Below, piece after piece: positions 46,861 to 59,595 of a stretch of 64,000 nucleotides of DNA. The notes beneath the pieces were generated by a model. The model made no database searches. It was given only the letters and a program-made list of their open reading frames with translations, and was not told the origin of the DNA. This DNA comes from Irpex lacteus (Eukaryota > Basidiomycota > Agaricomycetes > Polyporales > Irpicaceae), in the NCBI GenBank assembly GCA_001986395.2, contig MQVO02000008.1:1240001-1304000 (forward strand), given 5' to 3'. Each line of letters starts with the position of its first letter. Position 1 is the stretch's first letter. A program made the position numbers and the translations under genes.

Positions 46861-49800
46861 ATGCTTCTTTTGCGACTCTCCTGCCACCATCCTCTGACGA
46901 TGCTCGTCTCAATTGCATGGGTATCGTCTCTGGCGATATTAGTAGGTGCTACTACTGAAGGCTCACATGCCTGCCCTTCCCCGTCAAGTGACCCAACAGT
47001 GTTTGCGGAGCATGAGTTTGATTATGTGATAATTGGTACTCGTCTTTCCTGAATATGATATCACCATACTAACAATTCACTTGACAGGTGGGGGAGTAGG
47101 TGGGCTGACGGTAGCATCGAGGTAAGCTGGTAGTTTACAGCTACAACAATTCCGCTTTGTTAACTCATATCTTAGGTTGGCTGAAGACTCTTCGCTGCGT
47201 GTCGGAGTGATTGAAGCCGGGAACTACCACCCATCAGAGCCTCTCATAAACATCCCACGTGGGTAGCGGCATGTTAGAATACGAGTAACATTGACTAAGT
47301 GTTGTGAATAGAAAATATAGGACTTGCGGTAGGCAACACTGAACTCGACTGGGCGTTCTCTTCCGTGCCGCAGTCGGGCCTCAATGGCTTAAAAGTCTCA
47401 GTACCTCGGTAAGACTCACACTGACATGAATCGGACACCCCACTGATCATCCATTAGAGGGAAGATGCTTGGTGGCTCTAGTGGCCTGAACTTCTTAGCA
47501 TGGAACAGGGCATCAAAACAGGAGTACGACGCTTGGTCGTCATTCGCAAATGAGCATGACTGGGACTTTGAAGGCTTGCTTCCTTACTTCACCAGGTCGA
47601 CGACCGTGCGCAGCCATCAACTTAATCCTTTCCCCGGTGTCAACTCGAGTCAACAGCAAGGCGAATTTAATCCCAAGTTTGTTGGGTTCGATGGTCCAGT
47701 TCAGGCATGTCTTTACCTTGGTTGTTGGAATGTTCGATAACAAGCGTCAGCAGAACGCTCAGTCTAACCTTGTCTTTGATGATTCTGTCGGCCCCATACA
47801 GGTTTGTTCACCCAGTATAGACGAGAATGTCCAATGACTGAGCTTTCACAGCTGGCGTATAATGACATATACGTCGACACGGTATTCCCCTTTGTCAGAT
47901 CTTTGAATGCAATGGGCTTCCCAACGAATCCGAATCCCGTAAGTGTCTGATATTTTACTCATCAAACGACGTATATTCACTTTGTGTACAGGATAACGGG
48001 AACTCTGCAGGTGTAATCAATACTCGATCCTCAATCGACCGTTCGAAGGGTATCAGGTCCTATTCCACGGAGTACTACTGTCGCTCAGCATCACAGAGTA
48101 ACTTCCATGTGTTGACCGGCGCTCAGGTGAGTTAGTGTCGATGTCACCTATGGCGCATCTCTAATCAGTGTATCCAGGTTACGGAAATTACTCTTCACCC
48201 AGCTAGCCACCCCAAAACTTCGTTCACGGCATCGGGTGTGAAGTTCGTCTCAAACTCGACCGAGTACACCGTGAAGGCCAAAAAGGAGGTGATTCTCTCG
48301 GCAGGTGTGATACAAAGTCCGCAGCTCCTTGAGCTTTCTGGTAAGATCCACATATGACACACGCTGTATGGTTGACTGATCCCTCGTAATAGGCATAGGC
48401 AACGCTACATTGCTCAAGTCTCTGGGTGTGACACCACTGATCGACCTGCCAGGAGTGGGCGAAAACCTACAGGTATGACTGGTGTTATCTGCTCGAGCTC
48501 ACTTCACTCATATGCTCCGTAGGATCATCTTGCCACCGCCGTCGAATATCAGCTCAAACCAGGAGCTCACAGCTTCGGTAAATTATAATCTGAAATAGTT
48601 CTACATTGTATCGCTGAAGCTGCTGTAGATGAGCTCCGTATCAATGCCACTTTCAAAGCTGAACAGTCCAAGATCTAGTCAGTACATTAAACTGAGGCCA
48701 TATGCATATGTCACTGACTAGCTCTGATGTAGCAACGCCTCGGGAACGGGCTTCCTCGCGGCCATCGACCCAGCCATGGCTTACATTCCGTTCCACTCTT
48801 TCCTGAATTCGACTCAACTTGAGGATATGGTGAAGCTCTCGGACGAGACCTCTCCCAAAGCAGGGACCCTGCAGCCACTTCAGCACAAGTTCCAACGAGA
48901 GTGGCTCCAAGATGGCGCAATCCCGCAAGTTGAAATGATACTGTTCAGTAACGGCCAGATTCCTCCTCTTGCGGATGACGCGGAGTATATCACCGTCGTG
49001 TGTGAAAACTTGGTATGTATCAGTTGCTGACATGGGATCGAGTCGCTGAATGCGATGTGCTATGTAGCATCCTTTGTCCCGTGGTTCAGTGGTAAGTTTT
49101 CAAATAACCCATCACCTATCATCGACTTTGCTTACACTTGATGAAGCACATAAACAGTACGGTTCCATCTGACCATCCGCTGATTGATCAACGGTACCTC
49201 TCAAACGAGTTCGGTGAGGCACGATAGGCCTGAGGTGGTCATTGAGTAGCTGACTTCGTGCGACTGCAGATGTTCAAACCATGCTGAGCGTGCTCAAATT
49301 GGCTCTCAAGTTGCAAGATGTCCCGCCGTTGTCGGATATCATTCAAAGCAGAGTTTATCCACCACCTGGCGAATTGAGTGACGCCGATCTTATCAAGTAA
49401 GTCACACGCTTCTGTCTATAATGCAATTCACTCATCCCTTGTATTCTTACACAGCTATCTGCGAACTATTGCTCTGGTTCGTGGCCCTTGCAGATGGCTT
49501 TTTTCAAATACTGACTGATCCGTCCGTGTAGTCTGCTGCTCATCCTGCTGGAACAGCTGCGATGGCCCCACGTGAACTAGGTGGTGTGGTCGGCAGCGAC
49601 CTGAAGGTTCACGGCACAACCAACCTTAGGGTGGTAGACGCGAGTATATTCCCAATTCTCGTCGGAGCGCATATTCAAGCGACGACTTATGCTATTGCGG
49701 AAAAGGTGGGTCTTCCACGTATTGCGAATTCAGCATGCGGCTGATATAACTCTCCGCTCTCAAGGCTGCCGATATCATCAAGTCTCAGGCCCATGCGTAG
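46861..49800 (+). CDS. GMC oxidoreductase, aryl-alcohol oxidase type
   Basis: Nineteen exons read in frame: 46861-47035, 47088-47121, 47176-47258, 47312-47408, 47458-47704, 47763-47801, 47852-47938, 47992-48126, 48178-48340, 48393-48472, 48523-48577, 48629-48677, 48733-49012, 49068-49091, 49147-49213, 49270-49396, 49455-49476, 49532-49705, 49765-49800. The signal peptide fits best from M14. FAD site DYVIIGGGVGGLTVASRLAE with acceptor GVIEAG, GMC motifs GKMLGGSSGLNFLAWNRAS and AGVIQSPQLLELSGIGN, catalytic His regions HPAGTAAM and VGAHIQATTYAIAE. It should oxidise alcohols extracellularly and make H2O2. The exon 5/6 join is uncertain: FDGPVQ is followed by GCATGT and then a second similar block, DDSVGPIQ. 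Confidence 0.85.
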
Positions 49801-50501
49801 ATTGGACTCGGAATGTGGGGATGTCGGAACGAGGATGAGCAAACGCCGAGGATGACGCTCCACCTGAGTTGGACTTGGACGAAAGCATCTGTCTTGTGTC
49901 GTGCTTCTAGTATTCGTGTCAGAAACTGCTGGGAATATGATAGAGATGATCCAATCCGATAATATTGGTTTTCTGCTGTAATTCCGTTCTCCGAGTCTGC
50001 ACTGACATCCATTAGTTGAGCGGAGCACGTGCGTACGCTTCCAATAATAAACCTCCATCCTGTTGACCCATCTTCGCGATGCAGTCAATCTCACTACGTC
50101 AACCAATGAACCGGCCTTCCCATAGACGTACGCTGCTATATATTCGGAAGTCGATCATAAGTCTCAGGAAGATACAGTACTTCCGTTGATAATCTGCCTC
50201 GTGATGAGACATCAGCTCACTAGCAAGCCCACAATAGCATTCAAAAAACCAAAATCAAGGATGCGAGGTAAGAAGCCGGCCTTCTTACCCCTTATTAATA
50301 TTATGATAGATGATTCTGGTTCGGACGCAAGCCGGTACCAAATAGCAATTCTTAACAGCCGTCTAAATGCTCCGTTACCTTTGTCAAGACCTCATGTCTA
50401 CTCACGCACCAAGTCTAAGGGCGTTCAACACAGCACCCGCATGCGAGAAGTTCTGTGCATTATGTCTCATATCTACGCCCGAATAGTTTAAGTACAGCCT
50501 T
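49801..50501. other. Intergenic region between convergent genes
   Basis: No gene recognised between the GMC oxidase and P450 stop codons. Confidence 0.4.
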
Positions 50502-52505
50502 TCACATTACGGGTATCTTTTCGTCCGCAGTAGCAGCGATCAACGCGGACGCAGCTTCTGAGCGCGGTGTGATTTTGCACTGAAAGGGAAGCGGGAAACT
50601 GGTTCGAACAATACCTATATCAGTGCCTGCCCCAACAATTCAGATCATGAAAGAACGTACGAAACAACGCCAGACGTTGCGCTGACATCGTCTGGATCGA
50701 CAGATCGGCCGTTCTCGTCCGTGGCGCTCGCGATATTTGACGTTGCCAGAATAGTCGCCAGAGCCAACCACGTATTGCTCCTCGTCAAATATTTTCCAGG
50801 ACAGATGCGACCTCCATACCCAAATACACCATCGGAGGAGCGCGTGGTTGGGTCAAGATAGCGTTCCGGTCGAAATACCTCGGGCTCGGGAAATGCAACA
50901 GGATCGTGCATGATGGCGTAAAGGTTGCTGACCACGATGGAGCCCTTCGGCAGATGATATCCTCTGTAGACATCGTCTGCAATGAGGCAATGAGGTGTTG
51001 CGAGCGGCGTAACGACCCGCCAACGATACAACTCCTTCACCAATGCGGTGAGATACGGTAAGTTTGGCTCATCTTGAAAGTCGGGCAGTCGCTTGTTGCC
51101 AACTACGTTGTCAATCTCTGCCTGCGCTTTATGTTGTACCTCTGGATACTTGATCATTGCGAGAAGAAAGTTGGTAATTGTGGCGACAGTCTAAGATTGA
51201 GATTATGTTGAGATTCAGTAGAGTAGTGCAACAGAGTCACGCTGACTTACAGTCTCGGTGCCGGCTGGTACATGTTACTCAATCAGTGAGCCAATGAGAT
51301 CAGAGGAGTAATAATAGATCAGCGTACCGAGGTACATTGACCCTGTTACTGAGCGAATGATGTCATCAGGTAAACTGCCATCTTGTAGCATTGAAGCTAC
51401 CATGGAAGGCGGTGCACTCCCTTCAGCCTACAAGGATAGCATCAGTTATGATATCTCTCCCTACACGGCATGTCTACTAGAGCACTCACAAGTGCTTTTC
51501 GGGTTTCACCGAGAGGGAGGTCAGGTAGCGCAGTGACATATGGCGAGAACTGCTTGGCCTCCTTCTTGAACCGAAACAGAGGAAACCACTCTGGAACTTT
51601 CATCACTACGTGCAATGGTACTCTGAGATTAATGGCGCACCAATCATTCATCATAATGAGTACTCACAAACGGGAAACATGTCGTGAAGGAGTGCTCTCG
51701 GCGATAGCCCGAGCCCTAGTCCCTGAACTGCATAATAAACTGTACGGATGTAGATTGCGTTGGGCTCTATCCCATATGCGACACTGAGGATGATGCGGCC
51801 AGCCATACTGCAAGAAGGCTCATCATCAGACGCCCACAACATAACGAGGATATGCAGCTCACCGTCTTGCATGCTCCACGATTTTGTCAGGCTCGTTATG
51901 AATATCCCGGAGCATGTCGTGTACGGCCAGAGTTTGGATAGGTCTATACTTCCTTATGGCCGCGTTGTGCAGGTAGTGATTAGCGGCTTTACGAACTTCA
52001 AAGAATCGTTTCTCGTATGGCATCAGTCCAAGGACCCAGTTGAAACCAAGGCTAAACTCGTGCTTTTATCAGTTTCATGACATACGTCTGTAGAGAGGAA
52101 GTCCCACATGTGCCTTAACGCGAGCAGCGAGGGTCGATTGGAGTATACCGATGTCCTCCCTTCGAACAAGTCGCTAACTGCTTTGAAGGAGTTCAGGACG
52201 ATAACATGGGTGCTTAGCACACGCAAGCAGATTATGTCGGATCCTGCACAAGGAATGCCACGTACTAGCTGTCAATGATCGCTATAGACAAGCTAGACAA
52301 GCCGAGACATACCGAGTTGTTCACTCCATTCAAGATACTTCAGCCACTCATGACTCTGAGGCATTTGAAGCGCATGTCCGAGCAATGGCAACTCTCCTGG
52401 TGGCATGGGCGGTAACTGTCGAGACGTCCGCTTCCGATGTTTGAAGACCACGTAAACAAGAATTGAGAGGGAAGTTGCCAGAATGCTTGTGCTGCTGAGA
52501 CTCAT
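50502..52505 (-). CDS. Cytochrome P450, OrdA/CYP64-like
   Basis: Nine exons (52505-52313, 52243-52108, 52051-51863, 51807-51668, 51620-51490, 51427-51328, 51264-51251, 51190-50661, 50598-50502) give 509 residues. N-terminal anchor, hinge PPMPPGELPLLGHALQMP, I-helix region MYLAGTETTVATI, ExxR in KELYRW, PERF-like FRPERYLDP, heme ligand in FGYGGRICPGKYL, C-terminus FPLPFQCKITPRSE. The AGTET part of the I-helix lies on a 14-nt microexon. These P450s often tailor polyketides or terpenoids. Substrate unknown. Confidence 0.9.
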
Positions 52506-53470
52506 TACGACGAGTGTACCAAGGTATTCTTCAGTACTTCGCTTCGACGCGGCCTGCTGAATCCAACGGTAAGTCAAACGCTCGCATCATGAATATAAGT
52601 ACCACTGCGGCCACTGACGCAGCTGCACTAGGCGCTGATCGAGAACTCGGAGGCCATCTGCGCCGCGATGAACATAGCATGCAAACTAGATCCTCGTATG
52701 TGCGCTCCTTTCGAACTAAAATCATGCCCGACGACAATGAGTGATGAGGTGGAGGGGAGGTTCGGAGGCAGTATGATCGAATTTCCTTCTTTGGTACACC
52801 ATCATTTGAAACACCGACAAACCCGAGCAGACCGCATCAGCGTAAGCTCCGACTGCCATCTTCCAGCCAGCTACAAACTCTGCGGATCCGGGTGTCATAC
52901 GTAAATTGAAAAGCTTTGTACTTAAGTTTGGTCTTCCATATTCAGTGTCTTTTGGACAAATTGCTGATAGCAGAAATGTCATCCGAACAAGAACAATGCG
53001 CGCGCAGTTGCACATGGTGATATCATGATGAGCTATATGAGAGATTCACGTTTCTGTTACGCGGATATCTCCTATAGCTCAGTACATCACAGGCTCTGAG
53101 GCGATCTTCAAAGGAACTTTTTCGACATGGCTTCCCGTAGCGTCAATCTGCCTTTGGATATGTCGAGCGCCGGCGTTGCTGAAGTGGGGAAGGTACAGTT
53201 TGCAGCGCTATCTCTGCTCGCAACAGATGATCAATGCAGGAAGCTTCTTCCGCGTAGAACCTGGATGTCCGATGAACTGTATGTCCCACAGTGATTACGT
53301 GCTAAGGTGGCGCTGAAACCTGCGCGGGTGATGCAGTGTCATGTCGCTAGCCTCTCCCAACGGACGAACGCGAGGGTCACCGGGCCTACGCCATTTACCC
53401 GTGCGCTTTAAGGTCTTTTGCAGCGGATCCTGGTACGTGGGCGATCTCAACCTTTTCTTACTACGCCACC
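52506..53470. other. Intergenic region between divergent genes
   Basis: No gene recognised between the P450 start and the DUF6534 start. Confidence 0.4.
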
Positions 53471-55573
53471 ATGTCGCTGCCCACTGACAATCCCATTGTA
53501 CTCAATCTAGGATCAAGCTTCGGTGTTATGCTCATTGGCAATGTGCTCTCCTTCGCTCTCTGGGGAGTGATTTGCATGCAGGCGTGAGTGGATAATCTGC
53601 AGTGCTTCCTAGCACTAACACTTGATTCCTTGACAGATTCTTGTACTACTCTAAGTATGCTGACCCTACTATGCACGTACCTGATAATCTATTGACAGTC
53701 CATTGTCTTCTGTAGGTACCCGAATGATGACATTTACACAAAGACATTGGTATGTAGTGGCTCGCGTTTTTTTATCCTGGAGGCTTATGTTGTGGTTACT
53801 CTGTAGATTGCAGTATTGTGGTATGAAAATTTTGGCACACAGTGCCTAATATCAATCTGTGGTGTACATCTGACAATTGGCTTTGTAGGGCAATGGATAC
53901 GGCTAGTGTTGTGCTAGGATTCGTCTCAGGTGAGTACTGCCGCCCACATTTGCTATTTCTGGAGACTGACTGCGGGAATAACATAGTGTGGCACCCACTT
54001 GTTGAACATTGGGGAAGCGTTGAAGCCGTCAATGCGAATGTTTTGTGAGTAGAACAACCAGTGTCTGACAACATGAGGTGCACGAGTTCTCATGCCCTTC
54101 GATGCAGTGACCTGTTGGTATGTTGCGTGATTTGTCATAGCGTCACGCCGTAACACTTATGCATGATAACCCCCTGAAGCACTCTGACTGGATCGCGGTG
54201 AGTGCGATATGTTTCAGCGACTCAGAATCCTCATGATTAACCATTGTGACGCTTTTCGCAGGCGATTGTCACGACAAGTGTGCAATTCTTTTTCCTGTGG
54301 CGAATTTATCGGCTGGGAGGTAAGCATGATATCATCAATAAAGTCTGCGCATACTCATCCGCTATGCAGGGTATCACGCTTGGAAGTGGGGTGTTATTGT
54401 CTTCGTGGTACTTATCTCTTCCACGATTTTTACTCCGCAACTGGCTCACATCATACTCTCGTAATCCAGGTCATCGCAGGACTGTATCAATTAGGTGCGT
54501 GCTGTCGTATACCGATTGTCGATCCACCTGACCATCTACGACTCTACATAGCTGCGGGCATTGGTGAGTTGAATACTATGACACGCCTAGAGGAGTGAAC
54601 TGATCACGATTGTAATAATACGCAGCATTCGACGTCATAGGGTTCGTCTATTCTGCGAGATTGTTGACGGTTGATGCTGATGCGAGGACGACCTCAATAG
54701 GTTCCAAGGTAGCACGCTCGCTAGTGCGAACAAACCAATCCTCAGGGTAAGTAAGCTTCGTTATGGCGGCTCATAAACAACTGACGTTTGCTGTTCAGAA
54801 ACTGCAACTTTCCGATCGAGCTCTGACCGCGGCGATAGACATCGTCATTTGCCTGTCGCTCGTCAAGTTGCTCATGCAGAATGGTATTCCGACGTACTAC
54901 AAGTGCGATTTCTCTGTCCCTCTTTCCTTGTACTAGTATAGAACTAACAGCGTCTTTCGATAGGACTCGTGCACTTCTTTATCGCGGTATCATCGTCACG
55001 ATCAACAGCGGCCTTTGGACGGCAATACTCGCCATCATCGACTTTATCCTGGTACCTTCTTCTGTCGCTAATCATCAACATTAGATACTAACAAACATGG
55101 ACTTGTGTCGTAGATGGCGTCGCAGCCAGGTCAACTATGGTACTGCATCATCGAGCTCCCCATCCAGTCCTTCTACGTCGTCACCCTTCTTTCGAACTTG
55201 AACGCGCGTGGCTACGTCAGAGGTCGTGAGACCGAGTGGCACGAATACCTGTCGGTTCTTCCTGATGAGTCGATCACGGCTGCCGGCAGTACTCCGTCCA
55301 AGACTCGCCAGTCCGCATACGTTCTCAAAGACATGGTCGCATCTGAGGACGGACGTTCGAGCACTGCTCGGCGAAGTGATGGAATGAATAAGGTAAGAAC
55401 CCAACGCGTACAGTGAAATTGATGCACGAAGCTGAACGATGTGCATCTAGGATATCAAAACAACTGCCAGCGAGATCGCGTTTGCCAAGCCTGGTTCTGT
55501 CGAATACCAGTACGTGCATCACCACTCTACTCCTCCTCTATATGAACGCTGACATACTCCTAGTAGTGTTTAA
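53471..55573 (+). CDS. DUF6534-type seven-helix membrane protein
   Basis: Eighteen exons in one frame give about 366 residues: 53471-53583, 53637-53654, 53716-53749, 53807-53820, 53889-53929, 53987-54044, 54108-54117, 54141-54197, 54262-54319, 54370-54407, 54470-54494, 54552-54563, 54626-54708, 54799-54902, 54964-55051, 55114-55392, 55451-55509, 55564-55573. Landmarks: LNLGSSFGVMLIGNVLSFAL, FLYYSKYPNDD, IVTTSVQFFFLWRIYRLG, LLYRGIIVTINSGLW and the family end WYCIIELPIQSFYVVTLLSN LNAR, then a polar tail. The domain is abundant in agaricomycetes, with unknown function. Exons of 10, 12 and 14 nt are required. The middle splicing and the last exon are the least certain. Confidence 0.78.
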
Positions 55574-56345
55574 GTCCTCGTTTTTATACTTGTTTCCTCA
55601 CCCAGCGCAGTGCAATTGTGTTCCAAGTACCGCGTGAGGCGCTGTATACTAAGATTCACTGTATCGACGCCCCCGTTTTATTATTGTTGTCAAGTCGTAT
55701 GTCATTCCTTTAGTATTTCATGGACCGCGAGCTGGGTTCGCCGAATCAATCATTCCTGTGTACATGCCTACAAAGACATGACCCCGGATAGTATCTTGCT
55801 AGCAAGGCCGGCTCGAAGATGACTGTGAATGTCGACTGCATGGTACGCTGCACGGAGACTCAGCTAGAATTTGTTCATCTTACTAATTCTAATTTACTCC
55901 AGATTGTCTGCCATATGTGCGAACGAAGCGGTCTGGTTGCGATCATTATGACGACAGACACTTCTCACTCTGCACTAGTATGCTGACGGAGCTGATGTAA
56001 GTCAAACCGCTGTCAGCATTTTATTCTTCTGATCACAGTGCTGCGATATACCTTGTACTTTCATTTCCACAACGTTCATAAAGTTCACACTCCATTTTCT
56101 ACGGCGTTTACGCCCCGCAGCGATCGCATAACCCCACAGTTGTCCGTGTCCGTCCGTCAATAGATATGCTCGTCAAAGCTAGATGTTCAAACCTGACCGG
56201 AACGACAGCCTACCCTGGGACACCTCAAGAGACGCGTAGACTACGACAAGGGCTTTCATGCCCGTGTTGCGTCTTTCTACCGCACTATAAAAGCAAATGA
56301 GCTTTAGGTACATACCACATATCTCTACCGCTCTTGCTGAGAAAG
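55574..56345. promoter_or_regulatory. Intergenic region with TATA box
   Basis: No gene recognised. TATAAAA at 56286-56292, about 55-60 bp before the next start codon, is a likely core promoter. Confidence 0.5.
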
Positions 56346-57075
56346 ATGCCCTTCACTGCTATTTTCACCCTACTACCCCTTGCGTTTATCACTGCGCTGT
56401 CGCAAGCTCATATTGCATTCAGTTTTAGTCAAACTTCTAACTCGGTCTGCGTTGGCCCCGATGTCAGTACTGTCACCAAGTTCACACTGGCCGCGTGGAA
56501 TACCACCCTCCCGAACGCCAATGCCACCGGTGTCCCGCTGGTCCTTGGCCCAGCTGGTGTTGCAGCGTTGACGGTAAGCGCGGTTCCTCCGAATCTGGAG
56601 TTAGATAGACACTGAAAAGTGTTGTGTATCAGACATTGGCGAGCTTCCCGGAGGCTGGTAGTATACCAATTTACACCCTGAGGAATGGAGGAATGACAGC
56701 CAGTAGTGACTTCTGTACCAGCTGTGTGGGGATAAACGTCATTCCTAGCGGCGACCTCGGATTTGTGGGACCAACTTCAGAACCACCAGCACAAATCTAC
56801 TGCATCAGGGTCAGTCATTTCCCGTGAAGTGGTATCGAGACCTTGACACTCATCTTTCTATCCTCTCTTGGTAGCCTGACACCGACCCTGCCGGTGGTAG
56901 TCTATTTGTAGAACTTGCCGTTCACAACGACACGCACTCTTTCTCGCTCTGCACTGCCCAATTTTCGTCTGGCCCGTTTGATAGGGTTATCTGGAAAGCG
57001 ACGGCCGATAACGACGGCTCGTATGATTTTGAGTCTTGTTATCCTGTTGTACTGCATGTAGTGGATTCAAATTAG
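56346..57075 (+). CDS. Secreted protein, paralogue 1
   Basis: Three exons (56346-56573, 56633-56809, 56875-57075) give 201 residues. Signal peptide MPFTAIFTLLPLAFITALSQ, then an Asn-glycosylation-rich segment (NTTLPNANATG), CTSCVG and a C-terminal part with SLCTAQF and ESCYPVV. No enzymatic motif and no recognised family. The three-exon, phase-0 layout and the C-terminal pattern LAVHxDxxSFxLC ... CYPV are shared with the gene at 57329, so the two arose by tandem duplication. Confidence 0.75.
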
Positions 57076-57328
57076 GCCATTTAATCGAGCGAAAGAGGAG
57101 AAGTGTGATAGATCAGCGCTATATATGGAAACGAACCATAGAATTTTTGATTACTAAAGTTGCCAAAAAGGGACTGCTCCGCCAGAGCAATTGGCGCTAA
57201 TAACCGACGCCACTTCTGCATCTTGAACTCACACATAACAGTGTCCGTTCTCCGCCTACTATCTGTCTAAAGCTGTGCTGTGTCTACTGGCTAGGTCACC
57301 AAGCTTGGGCTGATAATTCAACTTGTTC

Positions 57329-58137
57329 ATGTCTCCTTCTCTCACGTCCTTCTGCATGGGCCCCCCTTACTACTCGGTTCAAGCTCTCTCATCGCGCCAA
57401 CACTTCTTGAGGAAAAGTCTCTGCATGTTGATCTTGTTACTCTCAACTAGTGGTGCGGTGTATCTGGATAATCCTAAGCGAGCGGCCTGCGGAGGAGAGC
57501 CTGAGGCCTTCGACACTACTGGAAGTAGCTTCAAACTCCGTGCTTACAACATTGGTATAGACGATCCCGATGGCGTTCCCCTTGGATATCTGCCGTCTCC
57601 AACTACCAGCTCGTATGAAAATGACCAGAAATCTGTACTACAAGAGCTCGCAGTACGTTCTACTCTGTTCTCCTAAAAGCGCTGACGTCGAACTTGAATT
57701 AGACTTTTGACAACTTTCCATCGAATCTGAATATTACCTGGACTCTTCAAAGCGGAAGTCTGATCCCAGACACCTACCAGCACGTTGTAGATAATGACGT
57801 TATAGATGGTGGTCCATTGACCTGGCATCTTGGTGCGGATCTCCCTCCTCCAGCTCGCGACTATTGTGCCGTAGTAAGTGTCCTATTGCGAGTTCGATCT
57901 CTTCTTCCCTTCACGGCTGACATGTATAAGAGCTCAAATTCGACAGCAGTCAACGGCAGGGACTCGCGAACCGCGCTGGCTGTGCATGGCGACTCCAGCT
58001 CTTTCTATCTCTGTCCGACATCCGACCGCCGAACGGTGTACTTCAAACCAGACAGAACTCTACCTCATCTAGGCCCATGTTATCCAATTACGATAGAGTT
58101 AGCCTTCCATGCGGAAAGTGATAGTGGCCCCAAATAA
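57329..58137 (+). CDS. Secreted protein, paralogue 2
   Basis: Three exons (57329-57652, 57703-57873, 57931-58137) give 233 residues. The hydrophobic stretch SLCMLILLLSTSGAVYL is a signal peptide, with the ATG at 57425 an alternative start that places it at the N-terminus. ALAVHGDSSSFYLC and GPCYPITIEL match the C-terminal half of the neighbour at 56346, and intron phases agree. Overall divergence is high, so the duplication is old or under diversifying change. Function unknown. Confidence 0.7.
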
Positions 58138-58598
58138 ACGGAGTATGAGACGTATTCGCAGGCGTATACGTCTACATCCGACATGCAGTTATACACCCCT
58201 CACTCTATACAAAAACTACAACCGTCTTTCACCTCGTTGCCTTGTTACACGGCGGGATACTACACGTTAGGGACTGCAGCGGTCAGTGCGGCGCAATATG
58301 GCAGAGTGCGATCTTGTCGACCGCTTATCGTAATTTGGCTCGCTGATGTCTTAACAGTATGGAACCACATACAATCGCCGCTCATTATCAGATTTATGCT
58401 GCCTCGTCAGCCTAACATCCATGGTCTTGCTTCTTCCATCTGCGCTCAGCAGGTGGATATGTGTGGGCGGGTTTGATAGAGCTGATGTAGCATGCTATCG
58501 TTATTCCTTGCAATACAGATGTCCAAGATCAGTAATCGTAGCCGAAGAGCATTTATATCACCAAGGGTAATGGTCATTCAAGGACGTCAGTATTCATC
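58138..58598. other. Intergenic region
   Basis: No gene recognised between the second secreted paralogue and the hydrolase. Confidence 0.4.
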
Positions 58599-59595
58599 AT
58601 GTCCCCCTCCTCACCTCCCGTTGTTGACGGCGAAGTCGATTTCGATTACCCCGCCGCCGGCAAGCCTCTGAAGACCTGGTACAGGGTCACTGGCGAGCTA
58701 ACACCTACATCTATTCCTCTCTTCATCCTGCATGGAGGCCCTGGCGTCGGTGCGGAGGCGTATAATATCTTCTCGGACCTCACTGTCAAGTACAACATTC
58801 CCATCATTCAGTACGACCAGGTTGGCTGCAAACGCTCGTCGCACTTGCAAGAGAAAAAGGATGCGGGGAAAGAGTTCTGGAATGAAGACCTCTTCATCGC
58901 AGAACTCCATAATCTCGTGCGTCACTTCGGTCTCGACGCTCCAGGTCGCCAGTACGACGTGATGGGCCATTCATGGGGTGCCATGTTTGGTTCTTCGTTC
59001 GCAGCGCAGAGGCCGAAGGGGCTGAGGAGATACATCGTCTGGTCTTCCGCGCCTTCGACTGATCTTTGGATCACTGCCCAAAAGTCACTCAGAGAGACGT
59101 TACCTGAGAGCACCCGGGAGGTGATGGATAAATGCGAGGCGGATGGGACGACGGATAGCGAGGAGTACCAAGGTGCTATGATGGAATATTACAGCCGCTT
59201 CATGTGCATTCTCGATCCCGTTCCCGACGATATCATGGACGGCCTTCAAGAGCTCCGTAGGGACCCGACGGTGTACAGCACGATGTATGTCACTATTACA
59301 GTCTACTCAAGGAGGTTCAAGGCACTCACCCTGAATATTCAGGTGGGGGCCATCCGAATGGGCTGTTACCGGGACTCTCGGTACATGGTCTGTGCTCGAC
59401 AAGCTCGGCTCAATCGATGTGCCTGTGCTTCTCCTTAACGGCAAATTCGACGAAGCGCAGGACAACTGCATGTCGGTGTTCTTTAACCGTCTAAACAAGG
59501 TTAAGTGGGTGCAGTTTGCAAATGCGTCTCACATGGCGCATTACGAGGAGAGGGAGCGGTTCATGCAAGTCGTAGGAGAGTTCCTGACAAATTAA
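58599..59595 (+). CDS. Alpha/beta hydrolase, proline iminopeptidase-like (S33)
   Basis: Two exons (58599-59284, 59343-59595) give 312 residues. Oxyanion-hole motif LHGGPGVGAE, nucleophile elbow GHSWGAMFG, acid in LNGKFDEAQD and His in NASHMAHYE make a complete S33 triad. The YDQVGCKRS segment is typical of proline iminopeptidases (usually YDQxGxGxS). No signal peptide, so probably cytosolic. It would remove N-terminal Pro or act on small amides or esters. L-amino-acid amidases share the same fold. Confidence 0.92.
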
